64,000 bases of DNA from CAYNRE01 sp964399535 (GCA_964399535.1 CAYNRE010000046.1:165691-229690), one strand, 5' to 3'. Shown: positions 42,800-51,269, counted from the stretch's first letter. A program made the numbers and translations. Notes: a model not told the origin generated them from the letters alone.

Positions 42800-43102
42800 C
42801 GTTTCCCCCCAAAGATCGCCGGTTTGCCAGGCATGGGCATAGTCAGGACCGTGATCGGAGACCGTAGATAGTTGATGACTTGTGGCGGGCCCGGCGGCGA
42901 CCGGGAGCTCGCCCGGCTTTGCCGTAGACCCCGGCCGACGAGCGGCCCTAGAATCCGCGCCCGGCGAGCGTAGCGGGCCTGGTCGGGGCGTATCCCGGAG
43001 GATTCGCCGCGACCGGGCGCATTGCCACGGCGCGCGACTCTGGGATGTTAAATTCGGCCCACTACAACCCGAATCTTTGGCAAATCCGGCAAACCCAACG
43101 GC
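42800..43102. other. divergent intergenic region
   Basis: Between the lipoprotein cluster and the LolA-like gene. An AT-richer patch at 43046-43080 (GTTAAATTC) may hold the rightward promoter; no clear -35 partner. Confidence 0.45.
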
Positions 43103-44170
43103 ATGATTCGTAAGTTGCCCAGTTTGTCCCTCTTCGGAGCCATCGCCGCGGGGCTGGCCTGGTGGTGCCTGGCACAGGTGAGCTGGGCGGACCGTCCCGG
43201 CGATTCAACCGCAAACAGCCCAACCACTTGTGCAGGGGTTTGCAGCGCGGACGCCGACCGCCGAGAGAGGCTGGGGCCGGCGCACCAGGTGACGACCGTT
43301 CGAGGGCAGGGGGGCGAACCCGCGGCACTCGCTCCCAGGGGAAACCATCCTCTGATCCGGGCGGCCCGTCGCCGGCTGGCCAAGGCCGGCTCGCTCTCGG
43401 TCGGGGTGCGCAGCCGGGTGGCCGTGTTCGGCACCACGCTCTCGGGCACGGGGCGCTATTTACAGTCGACCCCCGCCTCGCGGCGCTGGGCGCTCGACCT
43501 GAAGTTGGCCGTCGGCGGCGAAGTGGGCAGCCTCAAACAAGTGAGCGACGGAGCCACGGTCTGGACCCATGCCCACGTGCTCGATCACACCCGGTTGACC
43601 CGCGCCTTGCTTCCCGAACAGCAGCCGTTGGTTGCCACGGTACCGAGCCAGGATGAAAGCCCGGAAACGCCGCAGCGGCCCGCGGATTGGCTGGCCTGGG
43701 GCGGGCTCGACCGGCTCTTGGCTCAGCTCGACCGCTGCGCCGAGTTCGCGCCGGGACGCGCGATCGGCCAGGGGGCGGCCGCGGGGCAGCAACTCGAAGG
43801 CACCTGGCATCGAGCTTATCTGGCGAGGCTCGTCCCCCCAATGAGCGAGGCGCTGGCCGCCGGCCAGCCGATCGACTGGAGCCAGGTGCCGCTCAGCGTG
43901 CCCGAGCGCATGGAACTCGTGCTCGCGGACTCCGACGGTTTGCCGAGGCGACTGCGGTTCTCGCGCCACACGCCGCCACGGAACGCATCGGCCGAGTTCG
44001 GCCCCGCGGCCGTTGGCTGGCAAGTGGTGATCGAATGGTTCGATTACAGCTTCAATGCGCCGCTCGATCCGGCGCTGTTCGAGTACCAGCCGGGCGAGCA
44101 AGAATCGCTCGACGAAACGGCCCGCTACCTCGACACCTGGCGCGAACTGCAAGCGCCCGCCACACGCTAG
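43103..44170 (+). CDS. LolA/LppX-fold-like secreted protein, unknown function
   Basis: 355 aa with a signal peptide (SLFGAIAAGLAWWCLAQVSWA). The body reads like an outer-membrane-lipoprotein-sorting type fold: SRVAVFGTTLSGTGRYLQST, RWALDLKLAVGGEVGSLKQV, SDGATVWTH and, at the end, FDYSFNAPLDPALFEYQPGE, which matches the family pattern of a final Asp-x-x-x-Phe-x-Tyr/Phe strand. It is longer than LolA and lacks a lipobox, so a periplasmic carrier or sensor role is only a guess. Confidence 0.7.
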   Translation: MIRKLPSLSLFGAIAAGLAWWCLAQVSWADRPGDSTANSPTTCAGVCSADADRRERLGPAHQVTTVRGQGGEPAALAPRGNHPLIRAARRRLAKAGSLSVGVRSRVAVFGTTLSGTGRYLQSTPASRRWALDLKLAVGGEVGSLKQVSDGATVWTHAHVLDHTRLTRALLPEQQPLVATVPSQDESPETPQRPADWLAWGGLDRLLAQLDRCAEFAPGRAIGQGAAAGQQLEGTWHRAYLARLVPPMSEALAAGQPIDWSQVPLSVPERMELVLADSDGLPRRLRFSRHTPPRNASAEFGPAAVGWQVVIEWFDYSFNAPLDPALFEYQPGEQESLDETARYLDTWRELQAPATR

Positions 44171-44194
44171 GCGACACGGCAGCGGGCGATTCGG

Positions 44195-44956
44195 TCAACT
44201 CCGCGGCGGGTGGTCGGGCAACTCGGCGAAGAACTGGTCGAGGGCCGCGACAAACTCGGGGGGCGGCAGATCGTTGTGCCCCAGCCCGTGAAAAGTGACC
44301 AGGCGCTTTTCGATTTGCTCCAGCGCCGCCAGCAGCCGCCGGGCGTGGTCGTAGGGAACGATTTCGTCGGCATCGCTGTGGCCGATGAGCACCGGCCCCC
44401 GGTATCGGCCGATCTTGGCCAGCGAGTCGAGCCGGGTGCTTAAAAGCAAACCGGCGGGAAACCAGCTCAGGTGGGCCCGGGCCACGTCGACAATCGAAGT
44501 GAAGCTGCTCAGTAGAATGAGCCCGCGAGCACCCTCGGAGCTGGCCAGATCGACCGCCACGGCGCCGCCGAGCGATTCGCCGCAGAGCACGATTTGGTCC
44601 TCGGCCAGGCCAGCCCGATTGGCCAGCCAGCCACGAGCGGCCCGGGCATCTTGCAGAATGCCCGCCTCGTCGGGCGTTCCCAGGCTCTTGCCGTAACCCC
44701 GGTAATCGAAGATGAGCGTGGCCACGCCCAATCGGTGGAACAAGCGCAGCAGGTGGACCCGGCCGGTCAAGTTACCCGCGTTGCCGTGCGCCAAGAGCAA
44801 GACGGCTCGCGGCCGGGGGTGCGGCACGAACCAGCCGTGCAACCGGGTGCCGTCGGCGGCCTGGAAGTGTGCGTCTTCCAGCTCCAGCCCGGGCGGATGC
44901 CAATCGCCGGCCGGATACGGATCGGGAAAGAAGATGAAGGAGGCGTCCCAACTCAT
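44195..44956 (-). CDS. alpha/beta hydrolase (BAAT/Abhydrolase_6-like)
   Basis: 253 aa cytoplasmic hydrolase of the bem46/ABHD13-like group. VLLLAHGNAGNLTGRVHLLR (oxyanion HGN), LIFDYRGYGKSLGTPDEAG, nucleophile elbow LCGESLGGAVAVDLA, Asp in IGHSDADEIVPY and His in FHGLGHNDLPP complete the triad. The ATG at 44956 gives the normal length for this family; the frame opens to 45109 without similarity. The substrate is unknown. It converges on the LolA-like gene, 24 nt away, and follows a GT2 gene on the same strand. Confidence 0.9.
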   Translation of the reverse strand: MSWDASFIFFPDPYPAGDWHPPGLELEDAHFQAADGTRLHGWFVPHPRPRAVLLLAHGNAGNLTGRVHLLRLFHRLGVATLIFDYRGYGKSLGTPDEAGILQDARAARGWLANRAGLAEDQIVLCGESLGGAVAVDLASSEGARGLILLSSFTSIVDVARAHLSWFPAGLLLSTRLDSLAKIGRYRGPVLIGHSDADEIVPYDHARRLLAALEQIEKRLVTFHGLGHNDLPPPEFVAALDQFFAELPDHPPRS

Positions 44957-45033
44957 GGCAGGCACCGCGACCCGTGACGTGCGTTTCGGCAAGCAGCGGC
45001 AGCGGCCGCCGGCGATTGGCTGCCCCGAAATTA

Positions 45034-45783
45034 CTAGCTGCCCGGAAACAGCGGCGAACGGACCAGTCCCCAGCGGGCAAGCCGATAGCTCAGGCCGGTC
45101 GACAAACATCCCAGACCATAGGTGACGCTGCGGCGAAAGTTGATACTCGAGGCCTCGGAGAAATACTTCGTCGGACAGGTCACCTCGGCAATCGTGTAGC
45201 CGAGCCAGTGGATTTGGGCCAGCATCTGGTTGTCGAACACGAAATCGTCGGAGTTGGCCTCCAGCGGCAACCGCTCGAGCAACTGCCGCGAGAAGGCTCG
45301 GTAGCCGGTGTGGTACTCAGAGAGCTTACAGCCGAGCAGCAGGTTTTCGGCCGCGGTCAAAAAGCGGTTCGCCACGTACTTCCACCAGGGCATGCCGCCG
45401 CTCAGGGCCTGGCCGCCCAGAATGCGCGAGCCCAGCACGCAGTGGTAGAGATCGTTGCCGATCAGGGCCACCATGGCCGGCAGCAGCTTGGGGGTGTATT
45501 GATAGTCGGGATGGACCATCACCACGATATCGGCCCCGGCGTCGAGCGCCAGCCGGTAACAGGTCTTCTGGTTCCCGCCGTAGCCGCGGTTCTGGGGATG
45601 GCGGTGCACGGTCACCGACGGAAGCTGGCCGGCGATCACCACGGTTTCGTCGCGGCTGGCGTCGTCAACCACCACCACGTGGTCCACAATGCCCTGGGCC
45701 ATCACTTCGTCGTAGGTCTGGCGCAAGGTGGATGCCGCGTTGTAGGCCGGCATCACCACCACCACCCGCTTGCCTGAAAACAT
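45034..45783 (-). CDS. family 2 glycosyltransferase
   Basis: 249 aa GT-A enzyme of the DPM1/GtrB-like GT2 group without a membrane tail. VVVMPAYNAASTLRQTYDEV, VVVVDDASRDET (nucleotide-sugar Asp), HPQNRGYGGNQKT, the DxD-like MVHPDYQY and the acceptor region EYHTGYRAFSRQLLERLPLE are diagnostic. It likely makes a polyprenyl-phosphate sugar or modifies a glycan. The start is at the ATG 45783 (preceded by AGGCAGG); a TTG at 45813 is possible. The 807-bp gene-free gap with the dif-like site lies upstream. Confidence 0.9.
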   Translation of the reverse strand: MFSGKRVVVVMPAYNAASTLRQTYDEVMAQGIVDHVVVVDDASRDETVVIAGQLPSVTVHRHPQNRGYGGNQKTCYRLALDAGADIVVMVHPDYQYTPKLLPAMVALIGNDLYHCVLGSRILGGQALSGGMPWWKYVANRFLTAAENLLLGCKLSEYHTGYRAFSRQLLERLPLEANSDDFVFDNQMLAQIHWLGYTIAEVTCPTKYFSEASSINFRRSVTYGLGCLSTGLSYRLARWGLVRSPLFPGS

Positions 45784-45910
45784 TCCGTAGCGCCTGCCTG
45801 AACCGGAAACCAACCCCTGGGAAGCCTGCGAGGGTGCACGGTGGCCGCGCAGCTACGGGCATCGCGCGACCGAAGCCCTCGGCTGGCCAGTGCCAATCGC
45901 CAACCGTTTT

Positions 45911-45946
45911 GCTCGGCTCCGCTGCTTCGCTCGGCTGCGCTGCGCA
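45911..45946. repeat. imperfect 18-bp tandem duplication
   Basis: GCTCGGCTCCGCTGCTTC (45911-45928) is followed by a copy with several changes (45929-45946). Confidence 0.6.
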
Positions 45947-46217
45947 TCGGACCCGACGAACCGGGCGACTTTACCGCCGCGCCGCCGCGCCAACCGAGGC
46001 TCCCTCTGGGCCAGCATCGTAGCCGATTGGCGCGAGCGAACCGAGGGCCAAGTTTCGATCTTTCGGCCGGCCCTGGCAGCGCCCTGGGGCGAGCTGCCCG
46101 ATGGCCCGCGCCAGGGCATCGAATTCGTCGCCGCCGAGCACCGCAGACAGCGTGTCGCGGCACCGCGAGCAGCATGGTTTCGGGCCGGCCAAGGGCCGGT
46201 TTCGTCCGGTGCCTCCA

Positions 46218-46245
46218 ACGTCCGATAATGTCTCTTATGTTCGGA
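46218..46245 (+). other. dif: candidate dif site (XerC/XerD recombination, chromosome dimer resolution)
   Basis: 28 bp with the 11-6-11 layout of bacterial dif: left arm 46218-46228 ending in GATAA, centre TGTCTC 46229-46234, right arm 46235-46245 starting TTATGTTC. The core from ATAATGT to TTATGTT matches the E. coli dif core (ATAATGTATATTATGTT) at 15 of 17 positions, striking in GC-rich DNA. It lies in a gene-free gap and where GGGCAGGG octamers change strand. Confidence 0.65.
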
Positions 46246-46255
46246 TCGGCCCTCG

Positions 46256-46270
46256 TTTTCCTCAGGAAAA
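46256..46270. repeat. palindrome next to the dif-like site
   Basis: TTTTCC-TCA-GGAAAA, 10 bp to the right of the dif-like sequence. Role unknown. Confidence 0.6.
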
Positions 46271-46590
46271 ACCGGCCTTTTCTCGGCGCCCTGCCGGGCT
46301 CGATCTGGGACGCGGTCGGCCGCCAAGGGTCCCGGCCGCGGCTGCCGTCGCTGGCCGTTTCGGGGGCGGCGACGGCGCGGTCGAGCGGCCGCGGCGGGCT
46401 CCCCTGCCCGGCCCTGGTGCCGCGGGTTTCCGGGCCCGCCCGGGGGTGCTAACCCGAGGCTCGACAAACCGCGATCAGCGTAACGAAATTCCCGATCCGA
46501 ATCGAACCGATTGCCCCCCCTGCCCTGGGTGGGTTTTTTGGTTCGGTCGGGGCACCCCCGACGATGCGGCCCGCCACGGGATCCCGCCCG

Positions 46591-47172
46591 CTACCGGCTG
46601 GGCAAATGATCCCAAGGCGCCAGGCTCTCCAGGTCGGCGGTTCCGGTGGCCGGCTGATAGGCCGGATCCAGCTCCTTGTCGAGCTGCTCCAGGTACGGAG
46701 CGAGCACGTCGTGGACTTCACGAGGAAGCATCGGGCCACCCCGGTCGATGAGTTGGGCGATGTAGGTGCCCGAACGCGACTTGAGTACCTGATCGCGGCC
46801 GACCGCCGACAGGGTGACGGCGAAGAAGGTAATCACCAGGCAGAACAGCACCCCCTTGGCGGCCCCGAAGACGGCGCCCAATTGCCGATCGAATTCTTTC
46901 AGCTTCACCCGGTCGATCATTCCCGAGACGACCCGGAAGCCGAGCCAGACCGCCATCGAGGTCCCCAGGTACAAGGCCAACATGGCCGCGAAGCGGTTCC
47001 AGGGTGCTTCATCGCCGAACATCGGGGCAAACTGGCCGCTGAACTTCACCGCGGTCAGGTAGCTGAGCCCAATCGAGGCCAGCGAGGCGATTTGCCAAGC
47101 CATGCCGCGCCACGCGCCCAAGAGCGTGGTCAAACCAAGAACTCCAAGCATCAGGGCATCGTAGGGCTGCAT
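46591..47172 (-). CDS. CvpA-family membrane protein
   Basis: 193 aa. Four membrane segments in the first 130 residues and the CvpA pattern MLGVLGLTTLLGAWRGMAWQ, YLGTSMAVWLGFRVVSGMID and DRQLGAVFGAAKGVLFCLVI (the conserved DrxxGxxfGxxkG). In proteobacteria CvpA is required for colicin V production and supports envelope integrity. The ATG at 47172 (M of MQPYDALML) gives the normal family start. There is no purF or other typical neighbour. Confidence 0.88.
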   Translation of the reverse strand: MQPYDALMLGVLGLTTLLGAWRGMAWQIASLASIGLSYLTAVKFSGQFAPMFGDEAPWNRFAAMLALYLGTSMAVWLGFRVVSGMIDRVKLKEFDRQLGAVFGAAKGVLFCLVITFFAVTLSAVGRDQVLKSRSGTYIAQLIDRGGPMLPREVHDVLAPYLEQLDKELDPAYQPATGTADLESLAPWDHLPSR

Positions 47173-47779
47173 GGTGCGGCTACTCGGCAAAAGGAATTTC
47201 GGCAACGAGATTGCGGTCGGGCAGGGGAGCTGCACTCGGCCTCGGGAGACCGGGATGCCCGCTGGTCAGTTATTCGCCGCCGGGCCGCCGAACTTGGTGG
47301 TTGCGGCGGGCGGCTGGCGGGCAAAACCGTCCGCGCCCGCACTTCCACCCGGCGTGGCCTGTATACCGCCGCGGGGCGAAGCGTTCCAAGCCCAGTTCCA
47401 GGGGGTAGGCGGTGACCACCCTCGGGGCCAACCAGATTTGGTTTTCAGGAGCGGTGCCGGCGGCGATTGCCCGGCCGAGAACCGGTCGCGGCGCCCCCTA
47501 CGGCCGCGAGCCGTCCCACGGCCAGTGGCTCAAGGACCGGTTCGAGCCGCGCGAAAACTGACCTTGGTGCTGCGCGGCGCAGCCAGTACCATCTCGCGCC
47601 CCCAGACGATGGGCCGGCGGCTGCGCGCTGCGGAAAGCTGCCGTCGCGAAAGCCGGCGGGAGCAGGTCTTCCCGCGGCTCGCTGGGCTTGCGGCCTCGGC
47701 GTATCGCAGGAGCGCCGCGAAACGAACCCATCGCGCGGGCAGGCGCCGCGCCGCCCCCGGGCTTGAGAACCAACTCGCC
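47173..47779. other. 607-bp divergent gap, nothing recognised
   Basis: Between cvpA-like and ydjM-like genes. Open frames extend the downstream gene but have no similarity. One GGGCAGGG octamer on the plus strand (47219-47226), opposite to the other octamers right of the dif-like site. Confidence 0.5.
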
Positions 47780-48550
47780 ATGGCCGACTTCAAAACCCAC
47801 ATGACGGTCAGTACCACCGTGGGGGCCGGGCTGGGGGCCTGGGCTCATATGCAGGCCGACTTTCGCTGGTCGACCGCGGCCCTGGCCGCCGCCGTTTGCA
47901 GCCTGGGGGGCATGCTCCCCGACCTGGACAGCGATTCCGGTCGTCCGCTTAAGGAAATGATCGCGCTGACTTCGGCCGTGGTGCCGGTCCTGGTGGTCGA
48001 GCGACTCCGTGGACTGGGGTTCGATCCTGAGCAGATCATTCTCGCCTGCGTGTGCATTTACTTTCTCATCCGCTTCGGCTTCTCGCGCGTGCTCGAGCGG
48101 TTCACGGTGCACCGTGGCATGTTTCATAGTTTGCCGGCGATGCTCCTGGCCGGCGAAGTGGTGTTCTTGCTCGCGTACACGGGCGAGCTGCGCGCCCGGT
48201 ACCTGTTTGCCGGCGCCGTGATGGCCGGATTCCTCTCGCACCTGGTGCTCGACGAGGTCTGGTCGCTTGAGCTGAGCAGGCTGCGAGTCAAGAAATCGTT
48301 CGGCACCGCGCTGAAGCTCTGGGGCGATTCGGGCTGGGGCAACCTGGCAACCTATGGGCTGCTCGCCGCCTTGAGCTACGTTTCGCTGAGCGATCCGAAC
48401 TGGATGGAGTCGATCGAGCGCCCGCGATGGCTACCTCGCTACCAGGCGCCGGCCCAGCAAATGGCCGACGAGCCCTCTGAAACCCCCGCGCAGCGCGTGG
48501 CCGAAGAACCGGCGCCGCAATCGCCGTTGGCTCCCCTTTGGCAGCGCTAG
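47780..48550 (+). CDS. YdjM-family membrane-bound metal-dependent hydrolase
   Basis: 256 aa. The YdjM (PF04307) signature residues are visible: THMTVSTTVGAG, MLPDLDSDSG (Asp pair), FTVHRGMFHSLPAMLL (HRGxxHS) and FLSHLVLDEVWS, with several membrane helices between them. The family is named inner-membrane-associated hydrolase and its E. coli member is LexA-controlled. The last 45 residues are a Pro/Glu/Ala tail. The ATG at 47780 is chosen at the beginning of the family similarity; the ribosome binding site is weak. Confidence 0.85.
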   Translation: MADFKTHMTVSTTVGAGLGAWAHMQADFRWSTAALAAAVCSLGGMLPDLDSDSGRPLKEMIALTSAVVPVLVVERLRGLGFDPEQIILACVCIYFLIRFGFSRVLERFTVHRGMFHSLPAMLLAGEVVFLLAYTGELRARYLFAGAVMAGFLSHLVLDEVWSLELSRLRVKKSFGTALKLWGDSGWGNLATYGLLAALSYVSLSDPNWMESIERPRWLPRYQAPAQQMADEPSETPAQRVAEEPAPQSPLAPLWQR

Positions 48551-48579
48551 CTGGCCGGTAGGCATTTCGGCTGGCAGTC

Positions 48580-48694
48580 TGTTGAAATAGGCCCTCGTGG
48601 CCTATTTCAACAACCGCCAAGCGCCGAGCAAAGCTCGTCGCGGCTCGCAGAATAACGACTTACGTTGTCATTCTGACATCGCATCCCTGCGATG
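48580..48694. repeat. composite palindromic intergenic element
   Basis: Hairpins follow one another: a perfect 14-bp stem TGTTGAAATAGGCC/GGCCTATTTCAACA with 5-nt loop (48580-48612); CGAGC-AAA-GCTCG (48625-48637); a near-perfect 12-bp pair CAGAATAACGAC/GTTGTCATTCTG (48648-48675); CATCGCA-TCCC-TGCGATG (48677-48694). It lies between convergent genes, is AT-richer than its surroundings and looks like a REP/BIME or MITE-type element. Confidence 0.75.
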
Positions 48695-48724
48695 ACGCAG
48701 CCCGATGAAACCTTCAACGGGCGG

Positions 48725-49174
48725 CTAGAACCGCCGACCGCTATCGAGCAGCAAGGTCACCGGTCCGTCGTTGACCAACTCGACCTGCATCGTTGCCCGA
48801 AAGCGGCCCGTGGCGACCGTGGCGCCCAGGTTACGCGCGGCGGCGAGGAACTGTTCGTAACGCTCTTCGGCCAGTGCCGGCGGGGCGGCGTCGACGAAGC
48901 TCGGCCGGCGACCCTGGCGACAGTCTCCCAGCAGCGTGAATTGGCTGATTACCAGGAGCGATCCGTCGGCGTCGGCCAGGGACAAGTTCATTTTGCCGGC
49001 CGCGTCGTCAAAAATGCGCAGGCTTACCACCTTGGCGGCCAACTGCAGGGCGTCGTCGGGCGTGTCGCACTGAGCGACGCCCAGGAGCACCACGAGCCCC
49101 TGCGCGATGTGGCCGACGACTTCGCCCTCGACCGTTACTTGGGCCCGACTTACACGTTGGACGACGGCGCGCAT
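48725..49174 (-). CDS. dtd: D-aminoacyl-tRNA deacylase
   Basis: Removes D-amino acids (and glycine from tRNA(Ala)) from mischarged tRNAs. 149 aa, the standard length. MRAVVQRVSRAQVTVEGEVV start, GLVVLLGVAQCDTPDDA, MNLSLADADGSLLVISQFTL with the SQFTL motif, RRPSFVDAAPP and the cis-proline loop VELVNDGPVTLLLDS all match the family. It follows the 49182 gene by 7 nt on the same strand and probably shares its transcript. Confidence 0.97.
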   Translation of the reverse strand: MRAVVQRVSRAQVTVEGEVVGHIAQGLVVLLGVAQCDTPDDALQLAAKVVSLRIFDDAAGKMNLSLADADGSLLVISQFTLLGDCRQGRRPSFVDAAPPALAEERYEQFLAAARNLGATVATGRFRATMQVELVNDGPVTLLLDSGRRF

Positions 49175-49181
49175 CCTGCGA

Positions 49182-49775
49182 TCAACCCTGGGCCGATGAG
49201 TGAGCTGGCCGAGGCTCGACCTCGAGCCCGCGCTCAGCGCGAACCTGGCGAACGTCGTCCATTACCTGGCCGATCAGGCGGACATTCTCGTTGACGTTTT
49301 GCCAGGCCGCCAGAAACCCCCAGCCGACCAGTGCCATGCCCAACAGCGCGCCGATCAGGTGCAACTGCGACCACTCGAGCACGCCTCCCAAGGGTTTGAG
49401 TTGTAGCGACGCACCAGGATCGGCCGCCCCTCCCAGCGCCACCACGCCCACGACGGTTAGCATGCTGACCGTGGCCACGGGAAAGGTGCGCCGCTTCAGC
49501 CGCGCGGCGCGTTGAATCAGCTCGGGATCGAGCTGATAGGTTTCCACTACTTCGCGGCACCAGCGGCTGGTGCCGATGAAGTAAGTGATGATGATCGAGT
49601 CGACCAGCAGCACCGCCAGGCCGGCTGCCATGCCCGAGAGGCGATGCACCGTGGCCCAACGCTGGGTATCGCGATCGGCGGGATCGCGCACGTCTCCCAG
49701 CGAGAACCCCAACAACAACGTGGCCGTCATCAGAGCCAAGGCGAAACCACCCATGATTGGCAGGTATCGATTCAT
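49182..49775 (-). CDS. four-helix membrane protein, unknown function
   Basis: 197 aa. Hydrophobic segments at about residues 6-26, 45-67, 98-118 and 137-158. Conserved-looking polar stretches follow: HRLSGMAAGLAVLLVDSIII, GTSRWCREVVETYQL. I do not recognise a family. It is directly followed by dtd with a 7-nt gap, so the genes are probably co-transcribed. Confidence 0.7.
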   Translation of the reverse strand: MNRYLPIMGGFALALMTATLLLGFSLGDVRDPADRDTQRWATVHRLSGMAAGLAVLLVDSIIITYFIGTSRWCREVVETYQLDPELIQRAARLKRRTFPVATVSMLTVVGVVALGGAADPGASLQLKPLGGVLEWSQLHLIGALLGMALVGWGFLAAWQNVNENVRLIGQVMDDVRQVRAERGLEVEPRPAHSSAQG

Positions 49776-49955
49776 GCCGGTGCGAGGCCGCCTTTCTACG
49801 GTTGGATCGCGAAAGCGTGGGCGGGCGATCGGTGCGGCTTGGCAGCACGCTGATGCACGCCGGGTTCCCCTGGCACGAATTCTAGAGCCCCGGGGGCTGC
49901 GGTACCACGGGGGCTGCGGCGGCCGTGGGGTTCGGTTGCGGCTTATGCCTTGTTG

Positions 49956-50011
49956 GCGCCTTCGCCCCCTGGCGTCTTTGCGTTTCTTTTTCCCTCGCCC
50001 CGCGCGAGCGG
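49956..50011 (+). repeat. 56-bp intergenic repeat, copy A
   Basis: Matches 50168-50223 with five mismatches. It contains CTGGCGTCTTTGCGTTTC, TTTTTCCCTCGCCCC and a short GC palindrome (CCGCGCGAGCGG-like). This may be a dispersed element. Confidence 0.8.
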
Positions 50012-50167
50012 AAGCGAGCGGAAGTGTGGTGGTGACCCTGTTTGAGCCGCCGGTTGCGTTGTTCCCCCTGGTAATCTACCGGGGGCTATTTGGGTGATGC
50101 GTCGTGGCGTGTCGTAAACGCCGGCGCCGTACCGGCAGCCGCCGGGTTCGAACGGCTCTGAAGCGTT

Positions 50168-50223
50168 GCGCCTTTGCCTCCTGGCGTCCATGCGTTTCTT
50201 TTTCCCTCGCCCCGCGCAAGCGG
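50168..50223 (+). repeat. 56-bp intergenic repeat, copy B
   Basis: Second copy, ending 24 bp before the pdxA start codon; same orientation as copy A. Confidence 0.8.
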
Positions 50224-50246
50224 GCGCCGGTGTAGAATCGCGTTCC

Positions 50247-51269
50247 ATGAAGCCCCCCTTGTTAGCGCTTACCATGGGAGACGCGGCCGGCATCGGGCCC
50301 GAGGTCATCGCCGCGGCCTGGCCCTCGGCCGAGTTGCACCGGCGGGCCCGGCCGCTGGTCGTCGGCCATCCCGAGGTACTGCGCCGGGCCGTGCGGCTCG
50401 TGGGAGCCGAGGTCGAAGTGGTCTCGATCGGCGACCCCCTCGAGGCGGCCCCCTCCCCTGCCCTGCTCCCTTGCCTTTGGAGCGGCAGCGACGACGTAGC
50501 CCGGGTTCCGCTGGGCCGGATCGATGCTCGCGCCGGCGAGGCCGCCTTTCAGGCCCTGATTACCGCTCTCGATTTCGCGCTCGCCGGGCGCGTGGCGGGG
50601 CTGGTCACGGCCCCCTTGAACAAGAAAGCGCTCTGGCTGGCAGGGCATCGCTACCCGGGCCATACCGAAATCTTGGCCGAACGGTGCGGGGTACCCGATC
50701 ACGCGATGATGCTTTACCTGTCGCCGAGCCAGGCAGTTCGTGGCCCGGCCGGGCTGGGGGTGGTTCATGTCACGCTCCACGTCGGCCTGGCCGAAGCCAT
50801 TGGCCGCCTGACCACGCCGGCGATTTTGGGAAAGATCGAGTTGGCCGATCAGGTATTTCGCCGCCTCGACCAGGCTCAGCCGCGCATCGGCGTGGCGGCG
50901 CTCAATCCGCACGGCGGCGAGCAAGGCCTGTTCGGCGACGAAGAATCGCGCATCATCGCCCCGGCGGTGCGCCAGGCCCAGGCGCGCGGCCTGGCCGCTA
51001 GCGGTCCCTGGCCGGCCGATACCCTGATGGTCCGGGCTCGCGACGGCGAGTTCGACGCCGTGGTGGCCATGGTGCACGATCAGGGGCATATTGCCCTCAA
51101 GCTGTTGGGAATGCATCAGGCCGTGAATATTACGCTGGGGCTTCCCATCGTTCGCACCAGCGTGGCCCATGGCACCGCCTTCGACCTGGCCGGCACGGGC
51201 AAGGCCGAGTGGCGGGGCTTGATCGAAGCCGTGCGGCTGGCCGCGCAACTGATCGAAAGGCCCGCATGA
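50247..51269 (+). CDS. pdxA: 4-hydroxythreonine-4-phosphate dehydrogenase
   Basis: NAD-dependent step of the DXP-dependent pyridoxal phosphate pathway. 340 aa. LLALTMGDAAGIGPEVIAAA is the family start; VTAPLNKKALWLAGHRYPGH and TEILAERCG hold substrate and metal ligands (His of YPGHTE); HVTLHVGLAEAI, ALNPHGGEQGLFGDEE, FDAVVAMVHDQGHIALKLLG (Asp/His ligands) and VNITLGLPIVRTSVAHGTAF complete it. The stop codon overlaps the start of the next gene (ATGA). Confidence 0.97.
   Translation: MKPPLLALTMGDAAGIGPEVIAAAWPSAELHRRARPLVVGHPEVLRRAVRLVGAEVEVVSIGDPLEAAPSPALLPCLWSGSDDVARVPLGRIDARAGEAAFQALITALDFALAGRVAGLVTAPLNKKALWLAGHRYPGHTEILAERCGVPDHAMMLYLSPSQAVRGPAGLGVVHVTLHVGLAEAIGRLTTPAILGKIELADQVFRRLDQAQPRIGVAALNPHGGEQGLFGDEESRIIAPAVRQAQARGLAASGPWPADTLMVRARDGEFDAVVAMVHDQGHIALKLLGMHQAVNITLGLPIVRTSVAHGTAFDLAGTGKAEWRGLIEAVRLAAQLIERPA

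Larger units (their letters stand above)
45784..46590. other. 807-bp gene-free region containing the dif-like site
   Basis: The second-longest gap in the window. It holds the dif-like sequence (46218-46245), a small palindrome (46256-46270), an imperfect 18-bp repeat (45911-45946) and two minus-oriented GGGCAGGG octamers (46402-46409, 46518-46525). Open frames on both strands have no recognisable family. Confidence 0.6.
49776..50246. other. 471-bp gap with a duplicated 56-bp segment
   Basis: Divergent region upstream of pdxA. Apart from the 56-bp direct repeats (49956-50011, 50168-50223), nothing gene-like is seen. Confidence 0.6.

Noticed and set aside
45971..46234. Minus-strand frame with a CxxC (CCSRCRDTLSAVLGG) in the gap that holds the dif-like site
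   Set aside because: No ATG or GTG and no ribosome binding site; only a TTG start is possible and no family is recognised.
46480..46510. T-loop-like sequence GGTTCGATTC on the minus strand as a possible tRNA
   Set aside because: The flanking bases do not pair into a T stem and no acceptor or anticodon arm can be drawn. The same string at 2701 lies in the SPFH gene.
46501..46550. GGGTGGGTTTTTT as an intrinsic terminator
   Set aside because: No stem of more than a few pairs can be formed, and no rightward gene ends there.
48650..48720. Plus-strand frame 48692-49294 opposite dtd
   Set aside because: It is the antisense of the well-supported dtd gene and starts inside the palindromic element.
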